A stretch of 64,000 bases of DNA from Amycolatopsis keratiniphila subsp. keratiniphila (lineage in GTDB: Bacteria; Actinomycetota; Actinomycetes; Mycobacteriales; Pseudonocardiaceae): positions 1-64,000 of the forward strand of contig NZ_LQMT02000012.1 in NCBI RefSeq assembly GCF_001620365.2, read 5' to 3'. The position numbers and the translations under genes are program-made. Numbering within the stretch: the stretch's first letter is position 1; each line of letters starts with the position of its first letter. Under the pieces are notes generated by a model. That model was not told where the DNA came from and made no database searches. It saw only the letters and a program-made list of their open reading frames with translations. Shown in pieces: positions 43,705 to 53,845 of this stretch.

Positions 43705-43747
43705 GAAGGGGCCTTTCCTCGCATCTGATGCGGGGAAAGGCCCCTTC
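43705..43747. terminator. Bidirectional terminator
   Basis: GAAGGGGCCTTTCC (43705-43718) and GGAAAGGCCCCTTC (43734-43747) form a perfect 14-bp stem with a 15-nt loop that can itself pair (CGCATC/GATGCG). It lies between the convergent secreted-protein and epimerase genes. Confidence 0.8.
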
Positions 43748-43782
43748 GCGTCTTGCTGGTGGCGCCGTGTTGGCGAGTTGTG

Positions 43783-43837
43783 TGCGCCCAATGTGGCATT
43801 GGGGACGGTGAGGGTCCCCAATGCCACATTGGGCGCA
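43783..43837. repeat. 23-bp perfect inverted repeat (REP-like)
   Basis: Exact 23-bp arms at 43783-43805 and 43815-43837 are separated by 9 nt. Each arm contains CCAATG-TGG-CATTGG, itself a near-palindrome. I recall similar CCAATGTGGCATTGG-type repeats from Amycolatopsis genomes, but that cannot be checked here. It adjoins the terminator above and may be a dispersed palindromic element. Confidence 0.75.
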
Positions 43838-43883
43838 TCGGAGCGCCGGAGCGCCGCCGATGACGACGACACGCGTGTCGAGG

Positions 43884-44891
43884 TCAGAGCGAGTTCGTCC
43901 GCACTCCCCAGCTGCTTCGGAAGGTCTCACCGGGATTGAGGACGATCAGGTTCTCGCCGCTGTTGAAGGAGTTCCCGGGGCCGGTGACGGGTTCGATGGC
44001 GATGGCCTGACGGGCGGGCCTGCCTTCGGCGTAGTCGTCGGAATACACCAGCAGGTACTTGTGCTTGGCGTCGGCCCAGAGCTGGATCTTGTGCCCGTCG
44101 GGTGTTTCGAGTTCGGCCAGCGTGCTTTCGGCCGAGGTGCGGATGAGGTCGGTGTAGGCGAGGTCGAGCTTCGCCGGGCCGATGAGGGCGGGGGTGCGGA
44201 AGTCGTTCACGGTGCCGGTGACGGCCGCGCGGCCGACCGGGATGCCGTTGTCGTCGTTGATCAGGTACGTCGACGCGGCCACGGTCAGTTTGGCGTCTTC
44301 GATCCGCGGTGCGGTCTTGAAGTACGGGTGGTATCCGCTGCCGAACGGGGCCGGTCTGTCACCTGCGTTGGTGGCGGTGAGCGTGACCCGGAGCCCGGCC
44401 TTTTCGAGCACGTACTCGGTCTGGAACTCGAGCAGGAACGGGTAGCCGTATTGCGGGTACAGCACGGCACCGAGCCGCAGGCGGTTACCGCCCTGCTTGA
44501 CCGGGGTCCACGGCAGGAAGGCCGCGAGCCCGTGGATGGCGCAGCCGCTCCAGTGTTCGGTGATCGGGGTTTCGTAGTCGGTCCCGTCGAATCTGTACTT
44601 GCCGCCGGCGATCCGGTCGGACCAGGGCAGCAGGATCTTGCCCATATGGCTGTCGCCCATGCCGGTGTCCGGGTGACCGGCCAGGACGGCGTGACCGTCC
44701 ACGGTCCACGACCGCAGTTCGGCGCCCACCTCGGCCACCACCAGGGTCTGCTTCCCGGAGGTGACGCGGTATTGCCGTCCGGTGGGCAGGAGCGTTCCGG
44801 TTTCCGTCGCGGCGGCCGGGCCGCCGAGCGCCAGCGCGGCGGTGGTTCCGGCCGCGGCGGTGAGCGCCGCGCGGCGAGAGAAGGTACCCAT
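43884..44891 (-). CDS. Secreted aldose 1-epimerase-like protein
   Basis: The protein has 335 residues from ATG 44891. A Tat-type signal (SRRAALTAAAGTTAALALGG) suggests folded export. Galactose-mutarotase-like features: ILLPWSDRIAGGKYRFDG, HWSGCAIHGLAAFLPW, GSGYHPYFK (catalytic His) and AIAIEPVTGPGNSFNSGE (catalytic Glu). The family interconverts anomers of aldoses or acts on sugar-bound products. It follows the flavin oxidase gene by 26 nt in the same direction and likely shares its transcript. A role with the cluster's glycosyltransferase is possible but unproven. Confidence 0.85.
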   Translation of the reverse strand: MGTFSRRAALTAAAGTTAALALGGPAAATETGTLLPTGRQYRVTSGKQTLVVAEVGAELRSWTVDGHAVLAGHPDTGMGDSHMGKILLPWSDRIAGGKYRFDGTDYETPITEHWSGCAIHGLAAFLPWTPVKQGGNRLRLGAVLYPQYGYPFLLEFQTEYVLEKAGLRVTLTATNAGDRPAPFGSGYHPYFKTAPRIEDAKLTVAASTYLINDDNGIPVGRAAVTGTVNDFRTPALIGPAKLDLAYTDLIRTSAESTLAELETPDGHKIQLWADAKHKYLLVYSDDYAEGRPARQAIAIEPVTGPGNSFNSGENLIVLNPGETFRSSWGVRTNSL

Positions 44892-44917
44892 GGTTCTGTC
44901 GCTCCGATTTCTTGGGG

Positions 44918-46408
44918 TCAGCCGCGAAGCACTGATTGAGGGAAGTCGAACACCTTGCCCGGGTCGTAGGCCGAGACGATGCGGCGCAACCGTGTTCTGT
45001 TGGCGCCCCAGTACGAAGCCGCCCAGTCGGGCTGCATCGGGTTGATGTAGTTGACGTACGAACCGGTCCCGATGACCCGGGTCAGCGCCTGTTGCGCCTG
45101 GGTGACGACTTCGCCCTGGTCGGTCTCGCTCCAGCCGTAGATCTGCATCGACGCGGTGGCGCCGCGATGCGGGTACGCGGTGTCGCGGGCGCCGATGCTG
45201 TCGACCTCGCCACCGACCCCGTCGAACAGGAGCACCATGTCGCCGAAGCCGCTCAAGATCTCGACGACGCGGTCCGCGTCGGCGGCGTTCAGCCTGTGCG
45301 GCAGCATCCGGGACGCGGCGTGGAAGCTCTCGCGCTCCACCGTCCCGCCGGGTTCGGTGTCGAGACGGCAGGTCTTGGCGTCGTCGCAGCCGGCGTAGTG
45401 CAGCATGGCGTCGAGGTAGGACTTGCGGCTCGCGGTGCGTTCGGTGGGCGCGACACCCACTTCCGCGATCAGCGAGGCCAGCTGGGCGTCCAACGCGGCG
45501 TCGCCGCCGAGCCAGGCGCCTTCGATCGACGCGGTCGGCCGCTTGCGGGCTTCGACCGCACAGGTCGACGTGAGTTCCTTGGGAGCGGCGGCTTGCCAGG
45601 CCGACCATGAGGTGAGGACCTTCGCGGTGTGCTCGGCCGGGAACTCCAGGGTGAAGATCACCGGGGACGGCGCCGGAACGGTGCTGAAGGTGAACTCGGT
45701 GACGATGCCCGCGTGGCCACCGCCGCCGCCGCGCAACGCCCAGAACAAATCCGCGTCCCGGCGGGAGTTCACTTTGTGCACCGAGCCGTCGGCCAGCACG
45801 ACCGTCGCGGCCTTCAGCCTGTCGCAGGTCAGGCCGTAGGCGCGGGTGAGCGGTCCGATCCCGCCGCCGAGGGTGAGACCGGCGATGCCGACCGACGCGC
45901 AGGTCCCGCCCGGCAGCGCCCGGCCACGGGCGGCCAGCGCGGTGTACACGTCCATCAAGCGCGCGCCCGACCCGACCACCGCGGTGCCGTCGTCGTGCAC
46001 GGAGATCTTGTCGAGTGCCGTGACGTCGACGACGACACCGGAATCGGGCGTCGAGAATCCGGCGTAATTGTGCCCGCCCGAGCGCGCCGCGAGCGGAACC
46101 CCTCGGCCACCCGCCCGCCGTACGCACTCGGCGACGTCGTCGCGGTCTCCGGCCAGGGCGATCGCGGCCGGTCTGCGTGCGGACAGCGCCTGGTTCCACG
46201 GCCGCGCGGCGAGTTCGTATCCCGCGTCGCCTGGCCGCAGCAGCCGTCCGGACATCGCCTTGCCGAGCCCGTCGAGGTCGATGCCGCCCGCGCGTTCACG
46301 GCCACCGGTCGCGAACGCGCTGCCGCCCGCGCCGGCGAGCAACGCGGTGCCGGTCAAAGCAGCGGTCGTGGTCAGAAATCTGCGCCTGCTGAATCCCGCG
46401 TCCGTCAC
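44918..46408 (-). CDS. Tat-exported BBE-type FAD-linked oxidase
   Basis: The protein has 496 residues. A twin-arginine signal (SRRRFLTTTAALTGTALL) is followed by the PCMH FAD-binding domain. RSGGHNY with His113 and GGTCASVGIAGL with Cys170 match the two residues that hold bicovalent flavin in berberine-bridge-type enzymes. The C-terminal BBE motif is YVNYINPMQPDWAASYWGAN. These enzymes oxidise sugars, alcohols or phenolic rings with oxygen. It is encoded downstream of the PKS and KAS III-like genes, so an orsellinate-like or glycoside substrate is conceivable; export suggests action outside the cell. Confidence 0.9.
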   Translation of the reverse strand: MTDAGFSRRRFLTTTAALTGTALLAGAGGSAFATGGRERAGGIDLDGLGKAMSGRLLRPGDAGYELAARPWNQALSARRPAAIALAGDRDDVAECVRRAGGRGVPLAARSGGHNYAGFSTPDSGVVVDVTALDKISVHDDGTAVVGSGARLMDVYTALAARGRALPGGTCASVGIAGLTLGGGIGPLTRAYGLTCDRLKAATVVLADGSVHKVNSRRDADLFWALRGGGGGHAGIVTEFTFSTVPAPSPVIFTLEFPAEHTAKVLTSWSAWQAAAPKELTSTCAVEARKRPTASIEGAWLGGDAALDAQLASLIAEVGVAPTERTASRKSYLDAMLHYAGCDDAKTCRLDTEPGGTVERESFHAASRMLPHRLNAADADRVVEILSGFGDMVLLFDGVGGEVDSIGARDTAYPHRGATASMQIYGWSETDQGEVVTQAQQALTRVIGTGSYVNYINPMQPDWAASYWGANRTRLRRIVSAYDPGKVFDFPQSVLRG

Positions 46409-46505
46409 GGTTCTCCTTCCGTCGCCGGGGTCTGGCTGGATCAGTATTCAGCCGGGCGGAAACCTTTTCCACGCACAATTCACTTTTGCCGGTGATTCTG
46501 CGCGG

Positions 46506-47540
46506 TCACACTGTCCACTCGGGAATTTCCAGGACCCGCACCACCGCGGCGGACAGGACCAGGCCCGGTGCCTGGCCGAGGAGAAGCATGTGGTCGCCCG
46601 GATTCAGCCCGCCTGTCGTGAGAAGGTGTTCGAGGGCAAGGAACTGGTCGGCGGCACCGCAATGGCCGATGCGCCGTCCGAACTCCCAGGTCGATTTCGT
46701 CATGTCCAAACCGAGCGGGGCCATCACCCGCTGCTCGACGACTTCCCGGGAATGCGTTTCGAAAGCGACTTTGGCCACGTCCTTGATCCCGATGCCCGCT
46801 TCCGACACCGCGGTCTCGACGAGTTCGAGCATGACCGCCGGGATCCGGCTGAGAACGCCGGCCCCGCCGGGAGGGTTGGTGCGGTAGTGCTCGTAGCGCG
46901 CGGGGAAGTCCTGGGGACGGCGGGTGGTCACGGTCGGCGGGAAAAGCGGTTCCCCGCTGCGATGCAGTTCCTCGCCCTCGGGCAGGCAGATCGAGGTGAC
47001 CGACAGCAGCCGGGCGAAGCCGGGGTTCTTCGTCAGCACCACGGCCACGGCGGCGTCACCGCCGATCATGCCCGAGGAGACCCGCCACCGGTCGATCATC
47101 GGTGTGCCGTAGTTGTCGGCCGTCACCAGAAGCGCGCTTTCCCGGTCCGGCACCGCGCGCAGGTAGCAGGTCGCGAGCTCCAGCGCGTCGAACATGCCGT
47201 TGCACCCTTGCCGGACCGACATCGCGGGCACGCGACCGCCGACGAGGTGGCGTTGCAGGTATGCCTGCGGCGGCCAGCCGTCGGGTCCCTGATGCCAGGT
47301 GTTGGTGTAGAGCAGCAGGGAGAGCTCGGTCGGCTCGACGAGGGCGCGTTTGACCGCCGACTGGGCGGCCTCCAGCGCCATGTCCGGCGCGGGGCGTTCA
47401 CCCGCGACGGCCACCCCGAGGAATTCGTGCGCCTCGGCTTCCAGCGCCGGGTACAACCCTTCCGCGACGGCGCGCTCCACCGGGAACACCGGAGGGACGA
47501 CCGAGCCGATCCCGCTCAGGTGCACGTCCCTCACGCGCAT
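46506..47540 (-). CDS. KAS III-like acyltransferase (CerJ/ChlB3 type)
   Basis: The protein has 344 residues from ATG 47540, overlapping the PKS stop by 10 nt. The thiolase fold shows the nucleophile in SVRQGCNGMFDAL (Cys113), His263 in AFETHSREV, and Asp298 in GHCGAADQF where canonical KAS III has Asn. A Cys-His-Asp set is what is known for CerJ-like enzymes that transfer acyl groups from an ACP or CoA to an oxygen or nitrogen nucleophile instead of condensing. Relatives (ChlB3, CalO4, PokM2) move aryl acids made by iterative type I PKSs. Here it should move the aryl product of the adjacent PKS to a sugar, peptide or carrier. Confidence 0.85.
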   Translation of the reverse strand: MRVRDVHLSGIGSVVPPVFPVERAVAEGLYPALEAEAHEFLGVAVAGERPAPDMALEAAQSAVKRALVEPTELSLLLYTNTWHQGPDGWPPQAYLQRHLVGGRVPAMSVRQGCNGMFDALELATCYLRAVPDRESALLVTADNYGTPMIDRWRVSSGMIGGDAAVAVVLTKNPGFARLLSVTSICLPEGEELHRSGEPLFPPTVTTRRPQDFPARYEHYRTNPPGGAGVLSRIPAVMLELVETAVSEAGIGIKDVAKVAFETHSREVVEQRVMAPLGLDMTKSTWEFGRRIGHCGAADQFLALEHLLTTGGLNPGDHMLLLGQAPGLVLSAAVVRVLEIPEWTV

Positions 47541-50500
47541 GACGTTTCTCCCCTCGGGACCGCGGGCGTCGCCGACAGTTCCGCGATGTGGTCCGCGATC
47601 GCGGACACCGTCGGCGTCTGCCACAGCAGGGTGGACGGGAGTTTGCAGCCGAACCGCTTCTCCAGGCGCCGCCGGACCATGACGGTCAGGATCGAGTCCA
47701 TGCCCTGATCCGCGAGGGAGCGTGTGGGCGCGAGATCCTCGGGGGCGAGTTTCATCTCTTTCGCGATCAGTGACCGGATTTCCTCGGGAAGGGTGGCGGG
47801 CGTCTCCTGAGGATCGTCAGGTTCGCCGACGTCGGCCGTGAGTTCCGGCCGGTCGTCCCGGAACACCGGGTAGACCCCGGGCCCGCGACGATCCGCCACA
47901 TCCCAGGCCGCGACGACCACGGACGCGGGGAAGTCGTGCCCGGACACGACATCGAGACACACCGCGTGTTCCCCGGCCTCCGCGCGCTGGAGCACCACCG
48001 CGTCCAGCAGGGCGCAGGCCGCTCCGTCCAGCTCCGATCCGGGCTGGTTCAGCAGCTGGTCGCCGGAGGAGAAGACGGTGAAGAAGTCCAGGGTGCCCGG
48101 CGGGAAGAGGTCGTGAAGTGCCTGCGTGCCGCCGATCCGCGTCCTCCCGCCCGGAACACCGGGTTCGGTGATGCTGAGCACGCCCCGGACGGGAGGGAGC
48201 CCGGAGCTGTCCGGATCGGTCAGCCCGGCGGTGACGACACGCACCGTGACACCCCGCCCTTCCAACGCCAGCAGAGCATCGGCGTCCGGGGTGGACTCCC
48301 ACCGGGATCGCGGAGGGAACTCCTCCGGCGTAAGGAAAAGAAGGCGTTTCGCGCCCAGATCCACCAGACGATCCGCGGCCGCGAAGCCGAGTTCACCGAG
48401 ACCACCGCTGATGAGATAGGTGCCTTCCGGACGGCACGGCGTCCCCGGACGGCCCGGCTGAGCCGCCACCCGGGACGCCCTGGCCACGAACGGGCGGCCA
48501 TCCCGCACCGCGATCACGGCCTCCTCCGGCGCCGCCCCGATCAGGCCGAGCACGGTCTTCGCGGTTCCCTCCGCGCCGGGATCGTCCAGATCGATGACCG
48601 CGCCCCACGCTTCCGGCCGGGTTCCCACCAGGGTGCGGCCGAAACCGGTGACGGCCGCGGCGGCCGGACGTCGGGGCGGCTCGACGCCCGTTCCCGTCCG
48701 CACCGCGCCCGTCGTGAGGCACCACAGTCTGCCGACCCGGCCCGAGGTGATCGTGGCGAACGACCGGAGGAAGTCCTCGGCCTCGTCCGAAGTGGCCGTC
48801 GGCAGGACCAGGCAGACATCGACGCCGGAGAGGTCGCCCCCCTCCGCGAGGTCGTCGAGCAGCCGGCAATCGCGTCCCGCCGCGCGGGCCTGCGCGACCA
48901 GCCGCCCGGCCAGTTCGTCGTGCGGGCCGACGATCACGAGGGCTCGGTCCGGGGCCACCACCTGCTCGTACGGTCGCCAGACGATCTCGTGCACCAGTGC
49001 GCGGGGATCGGCGGAGACGGCGTCCTCGGCACCGATGGTCGCGTACCGCAGGCCGCTCAACCGGGCGATCACCAGACCCTCGGGTGTCGTGACCGTGACG
49101 TCCACCGCGTCCGGAGCGTCCGAGCGCACGGCGATGTCGATCACCGCCGATCCGGGCGGATCGCCCTGGACCGTGACCTCGTCCACCCCGACGGCCATCC
49201 GCAGCACGGGATCCCCGGGATAGGCGACCGGTGCGAGCGTCATGACCGCGTCCAGCAACGGTGCCCAGGTGGCGGACTGTCCTAACGCGACAGTTCCGCG
49301 TAGCGCGCCGCTGCCGCGCAGGAGTTCCCGCACCGTCCAGTCGAAACCCGTGGACGGCACTCCCACGGCGCTGAGCCGGTCGTGGACGAGGGTGGGGGAC
49401 ACCGGTTCGAGGGGAACGTCCGGTGTGGGCGGGCCGGAAAGCTCGCCCGGGCCGCCGACGGTCGCGTAGGTGTGGACGTCCCATCCCTGTCCGGACCCGG
49501 AGCCCGCGGCGCGGGAGGCGATCCGGAGGGTGTCGCCGTCCAGGACGACCTGGATCTTCCTGAGCTCGGCGGTCATCAGCGGGCTGCGCATGACGATCTT
49601 CCGCAGCGTCGGCGGTGGGGACCCCGGTGCGGCGGCCGCGAAGAACGTCGTGAGGAACACCGCGGCGGGAACGATCTCGACGCCGTTGATGCTGTGGCTC
49701 CCCGGATAGGGCCGGTTCCCGTCGTCGAGATCGCTCTGCCAGATCCGGACGGCGCTGCCCGCGACCGGTGTCTCCGCGCCGAGCAGGGTCTGGTCGTCCG
49801 GGTCGTGCGTGGGGGCGGAACCCTCGCCACCGAGCCGAGGCCGCCACCAGAGCGACCGGTGCCGCCACGGGTTCGCGGGGGCCGCCACCAGCTCGCCCTC
49901 CGGATACAGTCGGGACCAGTCGACATCGAGGCCGTGGCAGTACAGCGAGCCGAGCGCGGTCAGGAGGCTGCGTTCCTCGGACTGGCCGCGGCGCAGGGTC
50001 CCGCCGACGAAGGCCTCTTCGATCCCGTGGTGGGAAAGGGTTTCGCTGATCGAGTGCGTCACCACCGGATGCGGCGAGATCTCCAGGAACGCCCGATGGC
50101 CGTCCTCGGCCGCCGCGGCGACGGCACCGGCGAGCCGCACCGGCTCGCGCAGGTTGACGGACCAGTAGGTCCCGTCGAAGGTGGGGAGCGCGCGCGGATC
50201 GGCCAAAGCGGTGCTGTAAAGCGGAATCTCCGCCGGCGCCGGACGCAGGTCGGCGACGGCACCGGCCAGTTCCGTCGCGAGCGGGTCCATTCTGGGGCTG
50301 TGGAACGCCACGTCCGAGGCGACCCGCCGGACGACCAGCCCCGCCTCCTGGAACTCCTGGATCGCGGCCTCGACCGCGCCGGGTTCACCGGAGACCACAG
50401 TGGACACCGGCGAGGACTGGATACCCGCGACGATCCCGGGACGACCGGCGAGCCGTCGCTCCACCTCGGCGAACGGGAGGCCGACCATGGCCATCGCGCC

Positions 50501-52480
50501 CTTGCCCGCCTCCTGGCGCAGCAAGCTCGAACGACGGCAGCTCAGCTTGGCGCCTGCCTCGAGGTCCAGTGCGCCCGCGCAGACGGCGGCGGCGATCTCG
50601 CCGACCGAATGCCCGATCACCGCGGCCGGGACGAGCCCGCGATCACGCCACACCGCGGCCAAGCCGACCTGCATGGCGAAGATCATCGACTGGATGCGGC
50701 AAACGTCGTCGAGGGTGCCGTCCTCCAGAACCTGCCGCGGGGTGAACCCGAGCTCGTCGGCGAACACCGGCGCCAGCTCGTCGAGCACGGCGGCGAAGGC
50801 CGGAGAGGTCGCCAGCAGTTCGCGGCCCATACCGGCCCACTGCGAACCGTGCCCGGAGAACACCCACACCAGGCCGGTCCCGCGGTCGGCGAGTGGGCTA
50901 CCGGTGACGACGGCGTCCACCGGTTCGTCCTGGACCAGATCGCGCAGCCGCCCGATCAGCTCACTACGGTTCGAAGCGGTGACGGTCGCGCGGTGCCCGA
51001 GGTGAGACCGCCGCAGTGTCAGCGTGTGCGCGAGCGAGTCGAGCGAGACCTCGTCGCCCTGTTTCGACAGCCAGTCCGCGAGGTCGCCCGCCCGGCGGCC
51101 GAGCGCCTCCTCCGACGCGGCGGACAGCGCGAACAACCGTTCGCGCGGGCCGTTGTCCTGGTGGTCCGCCGGTTTGCCCGGCGCTTCCTCCAGCACGACG
51201 TGCGCGACCGTGCCGCCGTAACCGAACCCGGACACACCCGCTCGCCGCGGCCGGTCCGCCGACGGCCACGGCACGCGTTCGGTCACGAGCCGCAGACCGT
51301 TGTCGTGCCACGGGACGGCCGGATTCGGACCGGACGCCATCGGCGTGGCGGGGATCTCCGCCTTGCCGAGCGCGAGCACGGCCTTGATCACGCCCGCGAC
51401 GCCGGCGGCGCCTTCCAGATGGCCGATGTTGGCCTTCACCGAACCGATGAAGCAGCCGTCGTCCGCGCGGTCCACGCCGTACACCGCGCTGATCGCCTCG
51501 GCCTCCAGCGGATCGCCCAGCAGGGTGCCCGTTCCGTGCGCCTCGACGAATCCGACCGTCCGCGGGTCGACACCGGCGTCCCGGCAGGCCCGCACCATGA
51601 CGTGCTCCTGAGCGACCGGATTGGGCGCCATGATCCCGCTGGTGTAGCCGTCCTGGCTCACCGCGCTGCCGCGGACGAGTGCCAGCACCCGATCTCCGTC
51701 GCGCCGGGCGTCGGAGAGACGTTTGAGGACCAGGACACCGCAGCCTTCTCCGCGTCCGTACCCGTCGGCGGTCGCGTCGAACGCCTTCGACCGGCCGTCG
51801 GCCGCCAGCGCGCCCGCGAGGTCGAGCGTCACCGTTTCGCCCGGCGAGACCAGGAGGTTCACCCCCGCCACGAGCGCAAGGTCGCTTTCGGCCGAACGCA
51901 GACTCCGGCAGGCCAGGTGCAACGCGACCAAGGACGCCGAGCAAGCCGTGTCGACGACGAGGCTCGGCCCCCGGAGGTCCAGCACGTGCGACAGCCGGTT
52001 CGCCACCGCGCACCGGGCCGCTCCGATGCCGCTCCACGCGTCCATGTGCACGATGTCTTCGAGCAGATGCCGCCGATAGTCGTCGGTGCACGAACCGACG
52101 AACACGCCGGTCTCACCGCCGGCGAGGGAATACGGCGGGATCCCCGCGTGCTCCAGTGCCTGCCAGGCCACTTCGAGCAGGATCCGCTGCTGCGGATCCA
52201 TCAGCTCCGCCTCGCGCGGGGTGATCCCGAAGAAATCGGCGTCGAACCCGTCGATCCGGGACAGGAAGTTCCCCCGTCCGACGGTGCCGCGCAGTACCGA
52301 GGCGTGCCGATGACCCAATTCCGCGTAGGGCCGCCACCGATCGGCGGGGACGTCGGAACTGGTCTCGGCCCCCGCCAGCAGCAAATCCCAAAAAGCGTCC
52401 GGGCTTTCCGCTTCCCCCGGGAATCGGCAGCCGATCCCGATCACGGCGACCGGTTCGGTTCCTCGTGCGTCGACGCTCAC
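47531..52480 (-). CDS. Iterative aromatic type I PKS, KS-AT-DH/TH-KR(inactive?)-ACP
   Basis: The protein has 1649 residues from GTG 52480, with GAAGGGA upstream. KS (10-430): Cys180 in DTACSASL, His315 in EAHGTGT, His354 in NIGHLEG. AT (540-870): Ser625 in GHSVGE and VAFHS, which suits malonyl-CoA. DH/TH-like domain: His929 in [23 protein letters not shown] cofactor motif present, but in [20 protein letters not shown] the expected catalytic Tyr and Asn positions are Asp and Cys. ACP: Ser1596 in GMDSI. This size and order match 6-MSA/orsellinic-acid synthases (ChlB1, AviM type). The dead KR favours an unreduced tetraketide such as orsellinic acid. Confidence 0.9.
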   Translation of the reverse strand: MSVDARGTEPVAVIGIGCRFPGEAESPDAFWDLLLAGAETSSDVPADRWRPYAELGHRHASVLRGTVGRGNFLSRIDGFDADFFGITPREAELMDPQQRILLEVAWQALEHAGIPPYSLAGGETGVFVGSCTDDYRRHLLEDIVHMDAWSGIGAARCAVANRLSHVLDLRGPSLVVDTACSASLVALHLACRSLRSAESDLALVAGVNLLVSPGETVTLDLAGALAADGRSKAFDATADGYGRGEGCGVLVLKRLSDARRDGDRVLALVRGSAVSQDGYTSGIMAPNPVAQEHVMVRACRDAGVDPRTVGFVEAHGTGTLLGDPLEAEAISAVYGVDRADDGCFIGSVKANIGHLEGAAGVAGVIKAVLALGKAEIPATPMASGPNPAVPWHDNGLRLVTERVPWPSADRPRRAGVSGFGYGGTVAHVVLEEAPGKPADHQDNGPRERLFALSAASEEALGRRAGDLADWLSKQGDEVSLDSLAHTLTLRRSHLGHRATVTASNRSELIGRLRDLVQDEPVDAVVTGSPLADRGTGLVWVFSGHGSQWAGMGRELLATSPAFAAVLDELAPVFADELGFTPRQVLEDGTLDDVCRIQSMIFAMQVGLAAVWRDRGLVPAAVIGHSVGEIAAAVCAGALDLEAGAKLSCRRSSLLRQEAGKGAMAMVGLPFAEVERRLAGRPGIVAGIQSSPVSTVVSGEPGAVEAAIQEFQEAGLVVRRVASDVAFHSPRMDPLATELAGAVADLRPAPAEIPLYSTALADPRALPTFDGTYWSVNLREPVRLAGAVAAAAEDGHRAFLEISPHPVVTHSISETLSHHGIEEAFVGGTLRRGQSEERSLLTALGSLYCHGLDVDWSRLYPEGELVAAPANPWRHRSLWWRPRLGGEGSAPTHDPDDQTLLGAETPVAGSAVRIWQSDLDDGNRPYPGSHSINGVEIVPAAVFLTTFFAAAAPGSPPPTLRKIVMRSPLMTAELRKIQVVLDGDTLRIASRAAGSGSGQGWDVHTYATVGGPGELSGPPTPDVPLEPVSPTLVHDRLSAVGVPSTGFDWTVRELLRGSGALRGTVALGQSATWAPLLDAVMTLAPVAYPGDPVLRMAVGVDEVTVQGDPPGSAVIDIAVRSDAPDAVDVTVTTPEGLVIARLSGLRYATIGAEDAVSADPRALVHEIVWRPYEQVVAPDRALVIVGPHDELAGRLVAQARAAGRDCRLLDDLAEGGDLSGVDVCLVLPTATSDEAEDFLRSFATITSGRVGRLWCLTTGAVRTGTGVEPPRRPAAAAVTGFGRTLVGTRPEAWGAVIDLDDPGAEGTAKTVLGLIGAAPEEAVIAVRDGRPFVARASRVAAQPGRPGTPCRPEGTYLISGGLGELGFAAADRLVDLGAKRLLFLTPEEFPPRSRWESTPDADALLALEGRGVTVRVVTAGLTDPDSSGLPPVRGVLSITEPGVPGGRTRIGGTQALHDLFPPGTLDFFTVFSSGDQLLNQPGSELDGAACALLDAVVLQRAEAGEHAVCLDVVSGHDFPASVVVAAWDVADRRGPGVYPVFRDDRPELTADVGEPDDPQETPATLPEEIRSLIAKEMKLAPEDLAPTRSLADQGMDSILTVMVRRRLEKRFGCKLPSTLLWQTPTVSAIADHIAELSATPAVPRGETSCA

Positions 52481-52540
52481 TAAACGGTCCCTTCGGGCAG
52501 CATTGTATGACGGCGATTTCCGGTAAAGGACTGTGTCGGC

Positions 52541-53677
52541 TCAAACGGACTGCATCTCGAGTCGCCGGGCCAGCCCGATCGCCGCCTCCGCGGGGCTGGG
52601 GCGACCGGCGTTCTCCTCGGCGAGCGTTGCGGCCGCTTCCCGCCAGTGCGGTTCGGTCAGCAGCGCGTGTACCTGATCGGCCACCGTCTCGAGATCCCCG
52701 GTGACGCCGGCGCCGGTCAGCGCGAGCTGAGTGGCGTTGAACCGCTGATCGACGACGGCGGGCAGGATCACCTGTGGCACTCCGGCGGCGAGCGCGGTCA
52801 TCGTCGAGCCCGCCCCGCCCTGATGGACGATGGCCTGACAGCTCGCCAGCACCACGTGCAGGGCGATATGGCTGTCGGCCAGCCGGACATGGTCGGGCAG
52901 GGTCCCGAATCGCGGGCGGGTCTTGGGATCGATGGCGACCACGACCTCGAAACCGGACGCGGCCAGCGCCTTCGCGACCCGCGGTGCGCGGAAGAGTCCG
53001 TCACCGTCCACTTCGGACATCAGGGTCCCCCAGGTGACACAGACCCGTGGCCGCGGCAATCGCGGCCACAGCCACCCCGGATGATCCGCGGGGCCGTTGT
53101 AGGGGACGAAACGGATCGGCTGACGGGGGACGTCGCCCGGTGCGGGAACCTGCATCGCCGCCGGGCAAGGGTCGATGATCAGGTCCGGGATGTCAGGAAG
53201 CCGGTCGATCCCGAACCGGCGTACCAGATCTCCGGTGGCGACCTCCTCGGCGACCGGCATGGTCGCCGAGAAGTCGGGGCCCCACAGGTGTTTGACGGCG
53301 GGGATGCCCAGAACCCGCGCCGCGATCGGGGCTGCCAGGTTCAGCGGATCGTGCACCAGTATCTGCGGGCGCCAGTCGCGGGCGAACGTGACGAGGTCGT
53401 CGACCATCATGTCCGCGCAGCCCGCGATCGCGCCGTCGACGGTGACGGATTCGTCCGCCGATGCGGCTTTTCTGTTGATTCCGACGGTGAAGAGATCGAC
53501 GAAATCCGGGTCGTCGCCGACCTCGACCGCGGTGAGGCCGGAACCGGTGATGGCGGGCGCCAGCGACGGATGACCGGCGACGCGGACCTCGTGTCCGGCC
53601 GCGCGGAGACCCCACGCGAACGGGACCATCGGAAAATAATGGGATCGCCATCCCCAGGTACTGATCAAAACGCGCAT
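52541..53677 (-). CDS. GT1-family antibiotic glycosyltransferase
   Basis: The protein has 378 residues from ATG 53677. The N-terminal half reads VLISTWGWRSHYFPMVPFAW, GLRAAGHEVRVAGHPSL. The nucleotide-sugar domain reads VCVTWGTLMSEVDG, VHQGGAGSTMTALAAGVPQV, the (H)QGGAGST donor loop of macrolide-type glycosyltransferases. It lies directly before the PKS with a 60-nt gap and same direction. No deoxysugar biosynthesis genes are seen in the window, so the donor must come from elsewhere in the genome. Acceptor unknown: the aryl polyketide or the RiPP. Confidence 0.92.
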   Translation of the reverse strand: MRVLISTWGWRSHYFPMVPFAWGLRAAGHEVRVAGHPSLAPAITGSGLTAVEVGDDPDFVDLFTVGINRKAASADESVTVDGAIAGCADMMVDDLVTFARDWRPQILVHDPLNLAAPIAARVLGIPAVKHLWGPDFSATMPVAEEVATGDLVRRFGIDRLPDIPDLIIDPCPAAMQVPAPGDVPRQPIRFVPYNGPADHPGWLWPRLPRPRVCVTWGTLMSEVDGDGLFRAPRVAKALAASGFEVVVAIDPKTRPRFGTLPDHVRLADSHIALHVVLASCQAIVHQGGAGSTMTALAAGVPQVILPAVVDQRFNATQLALTGAGVTGDLETVADQVHALLTEPHWREAAATLAEENAGRPSPAEAAIGLARRLEMQSV

Positions 53678-53734
53678 GAAACGACCATATCAGCGAATCG
53701 TCCGCGAATTGCCGCCTCGATCGTGCAGCATCAT

Positions 53735-53752
53735 GCACCACGTGGATGGTGC
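53735..53752. promoter_or_regulatory. Inverted repeat in the divergent promoter region
   Basis: GCACCA and TGGTGC flank the palindrome CCACGTGG (53738-53745). It is located between the divergently transcribed glycosyltransferase and hydrolase genes, 58 bp before the former's start. The symmetry and position fit an operator; the regulator is unknown. Confidence 0.4.
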
Positions 53753-53845
53753 CCGTGCAAACTATTCTTTCCCATTGTCGGCGTGCGAGGGTTTACCGTT
53801 TATTCGCACCACGACGAGTTCGGGACGCGGAAGGGAGCCGTCGAA

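Noticed and set aside
43783-43837. CRISPR repeat unit
   Set aside because: It is one inverted repeat with a 9-nt spacer, without direct repeats or cas genes. No CRISPR array was seen in the window.
47531-52480. 6-methylsalicylic acid synthase
   Set aside because: The domain order fits, but the KR lacks the catalytic Tyr and Asn, which argues against the single reduction needed for 6-MSA.
49382-52483. 1033-codon plus-strand open frame opposite the PKS
   Set aside because: Its composition is Arg/Asp/Gly-rich without any motif. All PKS catalytic motifs are on the minus strand.
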